In this document: positions 56,901 to 64,000 of the stretch, piece after piece
Layout of the letters: each line of letters starts with the position of its first letter
How positions within the stretch are numbered: the stretch's first letter is position 1
Assembly (NCBI GenBank): GCA_948567375.1
Contig: OX419761.1
Coordinates: forward strand, 19,346,501 to 19,410,500
Direction of reading: 5' to 3'
DNA length: 64,000 nt
Source: Lunularia cruciata
Taxonomy: Eukaryota; Streptophyta; Marchantiopsida; Lunulariales; Lunulariaceae
Notes under the pieces: model-generated
Databases searched by the model: none
What the model was told of the DNA's origin: nothing
What the model saw: only the letters and a program-made list of their open reading frames with translations
Made by a program: the position numbers and the translations under genes

Positions 56901-58694
56901 CTTGCTCTATGGCTGCTTTACTGACAAATTTCCCATCTTGGGACTCATCTTCCTCCAAAGCTTGCTCTATGGCTACTTCATTGACAAATTTCCCATATTG
57001 GGACTCATCTTCCTCCAATCTTGCTCTATAGTTGCCTTCCTAATAAACTTCCCATCCTAGGACTGACTATTCTTAGGTGTCTTGATGAGAGATGCTAGCC
57101 AACCCAATCAGAAATTTCTACCTTGAGGTTGCACTTGAATTTGTTGTTGATTCCAATCAAACTGAACCTTATGACATTCAAGCTAAGGTAGACCTAGGAT
57201 GACATCATAATGTAGAGGTGCCATTACAAACTTCATACACTCCAAATACTCTTTCCCAATTTTAAAGGTAATATGATGCAAGGTATGGAATGAAAAACCC
57301 TTTCTACCATCCGCCATCATCAATCTACTTTTAATTATTGGCTTGATAGGAATATATAATTCCTTTGCTAATTTTATGGACATGCAATTTTTGAACTTCC
57401 AAAATCAACCAAAATTCTACAACTATGATCAAATATCATACCTTGCAAGTGAAACAAACTTGCATAGGTCGAGCTTTTGATCCAATTGGAACTAATCAAG
57501 TTCTCAATAGGTGGCTCTTATTGGGATTCCTTATTTCCTTGATCATTTTACTCCACAAACTCCATTTGGGTGACTTGTCAAGGTCGCTCATTTTGGAGTG
57601 ACCATTTAGTGATGTGATGTCTAATTTGGTGACAATAAAAACAAGCACCATTTTATCACAATTTTTCTCTTTTTGTAATGCCAATTGGTCTCCATTTAAA
57701 AACATCAATCTCCATTGGTATCGGCTCCTCCACCTATGTGTAGTGTATTGGTAGGTTTTATGGAGGTTGAGGTTACGACCAAGGTGTTGCAACCAAGGAA
57801 TCAAAGCATTAGGCCAACCGCATGGCTTCCTCCAAGTGTTGTGGCTCTTGCATAGTTATCTTTAATTTGGTTTGTGACTTCAAGCCCCTCACAAATCAAT
57901 CTAAAACTTCACCTTCCAATATATCTGAAATTTGCATGATGGTGTTCTACAATTGCATGGTGTAACTTCTTATAGAGCCAATCTGCTTCAACTCTATCAA
58001 CCTATCTCATGCAGGTTATGTAGCATTTATAGCTTGGAATCAACCAATTATTGCACTGTTGAATTCTGCCCATATCAAGATTGGTGTAACAACTTTCCAT
58101 TCATCTTGCTCCACTCAGAGTTGCCACCATAACTTTACTACTCCATTCAATTGGCTAGAAGCCAAGAGAATTTGTTTCCATTCACCTTGAAGATTAGTAG
58201 CTTTGAAATAACATTTGCAATCAAATACAAAATTCTCCACTACACTTAGGAGATTCTTGCCTTCAAAAAACTTGGGTTTTGGCATTTAGATTTGGCCTTC
58301 TCCTTCTCAAACTAGTACTCCGTCTACATGCTCTTGTCGTTGATGATCTTGCTCATCCAACAATCAAGTAAGGTGCTTGATTTGTTGCTACATAACAATG
58401 ATAGCCTTAGGCATTGCCGCCATGGTTACTACTCTATCACACCATCTGTAATCTATCTAATTGAGTAACACATAAATACAACATGTCCATTAGTCTCCAT
58501 AAGTTACAACCAGAAGTACCAAGGGTTCCTTGGACAAGGTGATTGTATTCAAAAAGTCCTACGCAAAGCATGAGGTGATGAACTGTGTGAAATGATGTTT
58601 GGGTAGTACTTAGACACAAAAATCCCATTGGTTTGGCAGAAATGGATTTGGTGGTCTATAAATTCCATCCATCCCATTTCTGCTTTGATACCAA
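53908..58694 (-). pseudogene. Gag-pol remnant of chromovirus B
   Basis: Recognisable pieces on the minus strand: integrase near 54,750-54,425 (EFAYNNSKHAS, FLNFGQD) with the DD35E Glu apparently retained (GQIEYAN), RNase H and RT end near 56,100-55,830, RT near 56,560-56,280, a protease acidic repeat region 57,018-56,764, protease core 57,383-57,183 and gag to 58,694. Stops in all domains. Useful as a less-deleted template for judging what copy A has lost. Confidence 0.85.
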
Positions 58695-59108
58695 TGTAAA
58701 AGATCAAGACCAAGAAGAGAAATAAGAGAATGGAAGATCACATTGAGACATTTGAGTGTGGAAAACTCCAAATGCCTAGCATGAGCTTTGGCTTTGGTAT
58801 TTATAGGGAGTATACAAAACTCTTGAAAAGCTTCTCAAGAAGCTTCCTTGAGCCGCTTTCTTGGAGTGCAAGCCAAGTTAACCAAAAAGCTTTTCAAGAA
58901 GTTTTCTTCTAGAAGCCACCTATTTGGTGTGCAAGTTAAGCTAGTTGGAAGCTTCTAGAAGCTACCTACTTGGGAAGCAAGCCCAAAAGTATCTAGTAAG
59001 CTTCCCAAGAAGCTTCCTAGATACTTATAGAATATTCTAGGCTTATTTGGCCTATTCACTACTTTGTTAGCCCTAACTAACTTTGTTGCTAAACTCCATA
59101 TTGTTACA
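58695..59108 (-). repeat. 5' LTR of chromovirus B
   Basis: 414 bp. TATA complement near 58,798; gaagcttcc modules retained in part, with the four-block array shortened. A primer site matching initiator Met-tRNA at 11 of 12 bases lies at 58,682-58,693. Confidence 0.92.
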
Positions 59109-60777
59109 AAGTTCCTAAGTCTACAAGACAAATGCAAACAATATGTACAAAACAACATTCCATTTTTGGAAAATGAAAATGACCATGGCTATTTTTTTAA
59201 TACTATGCTCCATTAGTTATTTTTTGGTAGAAGAGGGTGGCGGTGAGTGGTGTTGGGGACAAACTCTCAACTCCCTTGCTTATTTGAATGAGGTATGCAA
59301 GGTCATTTATGTAGCCATCAACAATTTGTTCATTATTGGTTTGAGCCTCCTCAAACTTGGTGCTAGTATGGCCTTGGAGTTTGGCAAAGAACACCTTGAG
59401 TTGCTCATTTGTGTATGTTTTCCTCTTGAGCATATCAATTTGAGTCCACAAATCCTTTGCCTTTATATTTTAGGAGGTTTTGTTGGCCATGTGCTCCAAT
59501 TGGCTGAGTAGTTGAGTGGTTGTATGCCCAATATTTGTGAGCAATCCCACTTGTTTGGTTTCTAAATTGGCTCATTTTTTGTTGAGTTTATCGGTCAACT
59601 CCTTATGGATCATCTTTTCTTGCTCTAACACCTTCTCTTGTTGTTGTTTTAGGTTGGTGGATAGGTTGGAGATGCAAAGGTTAGTTAGCTGTTTTAAATT
59701 ATTGTATCTAGTCTCCATTTCCTTTGTATCAACCAACCTCCTCTAATCCTTGAATTAGATTTTTTTACCCCTCCTACCATTTTAGTTCCTCCCTTTAGAA
59801 CTCCTCTAGGTTCTCTTTACTTTTCTTGTCCTTCTCATTCATCTTGGATTAGACTATGTGATGCAAGTGGCATATGAAGACTGCTAGCTCTTTCATCTTT
59901 GGATCCAACTTTTGGTACTAGGGTAGAATCTCTTCCAATGTTTCCATCATTGGTGTCACGGTGTGGATAGTATAGGGTGCCATTACTCAAGGTAGAGAAT
60001 CATCATCCTTGCACAATTTTTTTCATAAATCCTTCTTTGTTTTGGGCATGGGGTTCTTGTCTTGGCTCAAAATGGTCTTCTCCTTGACCTTGTGAATAAG
60101 AGTTGAGTCCTTGGCAGTGCTTGCCCTATTGTTGTATTAGTAATGGCATTGTTCTTGTTTTTTTCCCATTTTGGAGACATTAGAGGTGGCCTTGCTGGTT
60201 TCATTGGGCTTTGGCAAGACGTCCCTACCTTTGTGTTATTGGTTCCTTTGACAAACTTTGCCACCTGAATTTGTTTTTACAACACTTTGTCTTGGAATAC
60301 AAGACCTCTCCTTTGTTAAGAGCCATGTTGTGGATTGGAGCCATGGTTGGGATGATGGATCTTGTGGTTGGCATCTTATCCTTGTCCATTGGAAATTTTT
60401 CCTCCTTAAAAAGCAAGAGAGATGGCTAGGCCTCGTCATTTGGTACCTCTCCTTTGTTGTTAGCCATGTGACAAAATTTGTGTGAAGGACTCCTTGCTTC
60501 CGGACTCTGTGCTCTGGAATCCTATGGCAACTTTTTCATGAAACACCTCTTGTCCTTGAGGCAGACCTTCCTCACAAGCTGACTTATATGTCTTAGTCTT
60601 CCTCTCACTTTCCTTGCCCAAGATTCCACCTCTTGAGGTCTTTTTGGTTTCTTTGAGGCTTGCACCTTGGCATGGGCAATAGGAATCTTTCTACAAATTA
60701 TAATTGAGTTTCATAATTCCACCACTCATACAAACTTCCTCATTTGGGTATACTCTTCTTTTGCATTATGATATTGT
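59109..60777 (-). pseudogene. Decayed coding-like sequence, family unknown
   Basis: On the minus strand several lysine-rich or coiled-coil-like pieces follow one another (60,416-60,225; 60,264-60,067; 59,451-59,203) separated by stops, many of them TAG. The piece at 59,451 has heptad-like MWTQIDMLKRKTYTNEQLKV. No domain recognised. It could be a gag-like or coiled-coil ORF of another repeat element into which chromovirus B inserted. Confidence 0.35.
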
Positions 60778-61263
60778 AATCTCCTTAGGTAAGTCCGGGT
60801 CTTTGTTGAAGTAAGCTGAGTGGTGCAAGTGAGATGGGAAATTCTCCTTCTCTCCATCCGTATAAAGATTCAAGGCAATTTAGAAATGAACAATGAAGAG
60901 GAATAGAATGGTTGCAATATCTTATCATATCTTCCAATCATTCAATGATTCACTCAAAAAACATCTTGGCCTAACTCACCAATCTCTGCTTGTGTGCAAT
61001 TGAAAGAAGATGGCTTGGTTAATCTCCTTAGGTAAGTCCGGGTCTTTGTTGAAGTAAGATGAGTGATGCAAGTGAGATGGGAAATTCTCCTTCTCTCCAT
61101 CCATATAAATATTCATGCCAATTTAGAAATGAACAATGAAGAGGAATAGAATGGTTGCAATATCTTATCATATCTTCCAATCATTTAATGATTCACTCAC
61201 AAAACATCTTGGCCTAACTCACCAATTTTTGCTTGTGTGCAATTGAAAGAAGATAGCTTGGTT
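60778..61263. repeat. 243-bp tandem duplication
   Basis: Two copies (60,778-61,020 and 61,021-61,263) starting aatctccttaggtaagtccg and ending agaagatggcttggtt or its variant, with only a handful of differences, so relatively recent. Confidence 0.93.
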
Positions 61264-61478
61264 AACATAGTTTGTTTGTTTTGAACAAAACAACCACATG
61301 ATCATTTTCTTGATTGTCTAACAAGCAAGATCCTTCATGTTCTCAATCTTGTATCCATTTGTGGACTTCTCTTTGACAAACAAGTCATCAATTTGTCCCT
61401 TAAACCTTTTGATAAGATGACCATGTAGGGTATCTATATGAATTTCCTTGAATGATGAGCAAACTACACCCAACATCT
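61264..61478. other. Spacer
   Basis: Short AT-rich stretch between the tandem duplication and the LTR fragment. Nothing recognised. Confidence 0.4.
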
Positions 61479-61952
61479 TGTCAAGCTATTATAGTGGCAA
61501 AGCTAGTTTGCTTGGATGTTGGAGTGGTAGTGTTGGCAATCATAGTTATTTTGGTAGTTGCTCATGGACTACTTGATGGCGGCCACATTTCATGTTAGGG
61601 GCTAATGATCATATAGTGGGACCCACCATCACATGCACCATCCATATCATCAAATGTGCTATCAATGGTACTATTAAGGTTGGAGATCCATGTCAAACAA
61701 AGAAGTATACTTTCAAAGTGCAGCTCTAGAGAGCTCACTTCCTTGATGTTGAGCCTTTGAGTTCTTGGCTATGGTGGACAAAGGCCAATAAGAATCACTT
61801 GGAGTCTCTTAGCTAGAGTGGATGTGGCTTGTTTGTAATGAATGCTTAATTGTTGGTAGACTTGTGAGTGGAGGATTGCATTCAGATCTGATCTGAGTGT
61901 GATTTGAGTAGAAGCGTGAACTGATTATATTAGAGAAGTGAGAGTTAGTGCA
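61479..61952 (+). repeat. LTR of family 2 (solo or fragment)
   Basis: Starts TGTCAAGC and ends GTTAGTGCA, aligned along its length to the element E 5' LTR (gtatactttcaaagtgcagc, gagagctcacttcc, cttagctagagtgga). No element E internal sequence follows; a family 3 LTR fragment abuts directly. Confidence 0.75.
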
Positions 61953-62300
61953 ATACAAATAGCTAAACATATTATCTAGAGGTGAAAATTAGCTTGGTAA
62001 CATCTAGAAGGATTTTGTATACAATAGGCTAGGTAGATCAGACTGAGGTGTCCCCAAAAGAGTACTTCTAATAGGGCAAAAGCCAAAAATAACTTGAAAA
62101 CTTTAGAGCCAATTTTGGAGGCCTAAACAAATGAATTAGGCTTTGAAAAAGGATACAAAATTCCCCTCAGGAGTTAAAAAGGCTTGCCTTCTCCCCCCAA
62201 TTGTTTGTCCTATCAAGAGCTGTCCAATGGTACCTCATCCACGCAATTTTGAGCTCTCTACAAGAAGATTCTTCAAAATTTGCTTTTCTTGACCAAATTA
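61949..62300 (+). repeat. Truncated LTR of family 3
   Basis: Starts tgcaatacaaatagct, matching the TGTAATACCAATAGCT start of the solo LTRs with two changes. It has only one copy of the internal unit that is duplicated in those LTRs and stops at about 62,300 before the TATA region. It represents an older or variant form of the LTR. Confidence 0.75.
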
Positions 62301-62640
62301 TGCTTAAGTGCTAAAGAAGGACCATGGATATTAGTAATTACTAGGGGAATTTCTCCAAAAAGAGGTGGCACTTGTAGTGGTATTACAAAAGTCAGGATGA
62401 GCAACATTCAAAGTGATGTATAATCCCAAGTGCTTGTAAGAGTAGCAACACCTAGAGTGATGTAGGATAATCCCAAGTGCTTATAGGCTTGAGGAACTAG
62501 TACACTCATTGGCACTTATACATAATGCCCCCCCTCCTCCACCCCCCACCAATTTGAATGTGCCGCAAGCTTTGCCAAGAATTGCCACCAAGAGCCATTA
62601 TAATAAAGATAACCATTGGCACTTTAAAGGTAGGCTTGGC
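62301..62640. other. Spacer
   Basis: Contains short repeated phrases (gtgatgta.aatcccaagtgctt at about 62,413 and 62,460). No gene. Confidence 0.4.
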
Positions 62641-62995
62641 ATGTAGGAAAATGACCAATCAAGAAAGATTCATGGGTAAGAAAGTGAAACCTAACCATGG
62701 AAGACATGCAAAAGCCCTTGGATGTACAGATGGCAAGCCCTCACCTCTCCTTAACCACCAAAGGGCTGAAGAATGAATAAGGACCTAGACTATAAATTGA
62801 GGAGTTTGGCCAGTAGATATACTTTTTGGAGATTCATGGGTTAGAAAATGATACCTAACCATAGAACATGAAAACACTTAGATGTGCGGATAGGCAAGCC
62901 CTCACCTCTCCTTAACCACCAAAGGGCTGAAGAATGATACAGGACCTAGACTATAAATTGAGGAGTTGGCCGATAGATATATTTTTTGGAGAGTT
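62640..62995. repeat. ~163-bp tandem duplication
   Basis: Two copies share gattcatgggt-agaaa, acctaaccat, gcaagccctcacctctcctt, aaccaccaaagggctgaaga, gacctagactataaattgag and tagatata. The anchor gcaagccctc is at about 62,733 and 62,896. Confidence 0.88.
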
Positions 62996-63398
62996 ACACA
63001 CCTTTGTAGCAAATTGAGTAAAGCTTCCACTTTGTTGAGAATCAAGAGAGTCCACAACCTTCTGAATTAGGTAGCACCTAGAGTGACCTTCAATACTTAG
63101 AGTAGATCAAAATTCAAATTTTGCCTTCTTCCTACCATCCAAAATCATGGTATTTGTACTAGAATGTATAGAAAGATCCTATATGCCATCTTGAGGTCTC
63201 CTACTGTGAGCAAATGAGCAATATAATGTACAACTACAATAATCTAGAGCAATAATTTGGGATTCTTGCTCTAGAACTGGGAATTGAGTGACTTTGCCAT
63301 GATGCATGAAAGAGAGAACACACCAAGGAGAAAGAAGAAGAAACCTCAACAATTAGAAAAAGGAGCATTAGCACATTGTACTCGGCCAAAATGTAGGA

Positions 63399-64000
63399 GT
63401 GAAGGAGCAATTATTCTTGAATGAAAAATTTATAGACAAGGAGTTGATTGCCAAGATCAAAGCTACTTTCAATGACAAGAGATCAAAGAACAATGGATGG
63501 AGAGTAGCCAATTTAAAAGATCCTACAAGAAGAGCCATAGTAGAGGCAATTATGAATGTCTTCAAACCCAAAAGAACTTCCTACTTGACTAATAGCCTGG
63601 TTGTGTTCTTTAATTATATGTTTTTAGGCAAGCTAATTGATTGGGTTGACATGTTCAATCAACATGCTAGGACCTTGCACCAAGATTTTGAGGAAGAAAG
63701 AGGTGCTACATACCTTGCTCTATTTGCCATACTTTTTTCTACATGGGAACCACTCTCCTAACTTGAGATGAGAAGAAGAGATTCCCTATCCATTTCCATC
63801 ATGCAAGCTATTTTGATGAACAACCTGAAGAACCCATCCTAATAGCTAAGTATAGAGATGTTGATGCCCAATATGCTATGATTGGCCTCTTTGTGCTAGT
63901 GAAAACAGATTTAGTTGCACCAAAGACTATAGCAGAAAGGAAGATGAGTACCTCAAAGAAGCCACCACCATCTGCCAAGAATTTGTGCACCAATACTCAA
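63399..64000 (+). CDS. Unrecognised ORF at right edge, possibly retroelement gag-like
   Basis: 63,399-63,761 encodes 120 residues (first Met; the frame is open a little further upstream) with EKFIDKELIAKIKATF and RRAIVEAIMNVFKPKRTSYL, predicted mostly helical. After the TAA at 63,759 a second plus-strand stretch to the window end encodes a helical then Ser/Lys/Pro-rich segment (ERKMSTSKKPPPSAK) in another frame. I do not recognise it. The helical content and repetitive setting would suit a capsid-like gag protein of a repeat element, but that is a guess. It continues beyond the window. Confidence 0.35.

Larger units (their letters stand above)
53492..59108 (-). mobile_element. Full-length Ty3/gypsy chromovirus B, degenerate
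   Basis: Same family as copy A. LTRs at 53,492-53,907 (416 bp) and 58,695-59,108 (414 bp), starting TGTAAAAGATC and ending TTGTTACA. Flanking 5-mers aaatt and aagtt match at four of five bases, consistent with a mutated target duplication. Minus-strand internal region of about 4.8 kb: gag (about 58,680-57,540, knuckle near 57,620 with the last Cys changed to Trp), protease (57,420-56,780, DFG form), RT and RNase H (about 56,760-55,600), integrase and chromodomain (about 55,550-53,910). Every domain is interrupted by stops and frameshifts. It keeps the gag segment deleted in copy A. Confidence 0.93.

Noticed and set aside
1-64000. tRNA, rRNA or other structured RNA genes
   Set aside because: I looked for tRNA-like A/B boxes and rRNA-like blocks while reading and saw none I could support; the only tRNA-related sequences are retrotransposon primer sites.

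Overview
This window is nuclear DNA from a land plant. The evidence is two intron-bearing plant genes, a chloroplast-targeted D-glycerate 3-kinase and a GPI-anchored LysM receptor-like protein, embedded in plant-type Ty3/gypsy chromoviruses, a PIF/Harbinger transposase and very AT-rich spacer. The species cannot be read from sequence alone. A single-ORF LINE with a restriction-like endonuclease, a type unusual in flowering plants, makes a non-flowering plant such as a bryophyte, lycophyte or fern plausible, but that is inference.

Layout. 1-9.5 kb is repeat-rich accessory DNA: the end of a basic coiled-coil ORF, a broken unknown ORF cluster on the minus strand (1.3-3.8 kb) flanked by inverted arrays of a roughly 10-bp motif, a degenerate PIF/Harbinger transposase (about 5.9-7.0 kb, minus) and a (TA)n array. 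10.0-13.9 kb is a decayed non-LTR retrotransposon (zinc finger, reverse transcriptase, CCHC, restriction-like endonuclease) split by a solo LTR with a clear 5-bp target duplication. 14-28.2 kb is the gene island. The LysM protein gene (19.33-21.77 kb, +, 5 exons, about 400 aa) and the D-glycerate 3-kinase gene (27.76-24.14 kb, -, 11 exons, 424 aa) converge on a spacer that holds a 250-bp tandem duplication. I assembled both gene models by hand from splice sites and conserved protein sequence. 28.2-32.2 kb is AT-rich spacer.

32.26-52.1 kb is a nest of retrotransposons. An old minus-strand chromovirus (about 32.26-52.1 kb) carries a solo LTR (35,513-36,230, TSD TCAAT) and is split by a plus-strand element of about 13.7 kb (36,456-50,125). 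That second element has gag and protease but no recognisable RT or integrase. It is in turn split by a full-length minus-strand chromovirus (40,815-45,805, TSD GACAA, identical 424-bp LTR lengths, initiator-Met-tRNA primer site). Next to the inner element is a 92+92+88-bp higher-order minisatellite. A second copy of the inner family lies at 53,492-59,108. 59-64 kb holds decayed coding-like DNA, tandem duplications, fragments of two LTR families, and an unrecognised ORF at the right edge.

Two general points. First, the LTRs of the main chromovirus family carry many perfect heat-shock-element modules (alternating GAA and TTC) just upstream of a TATA box, the architecture expected of a heat-inducible retrotransposon. 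Second, most older element ORFs are broken by in-frame TAG or TGA codons whose likely ancestors are CAG or CGA, as expected from deamination of methylated cytosine. How the genes work together: the two host genes are unrelated in function (photorespiration; cell-surface glycan perception). Everything else is mobile or repetitive.
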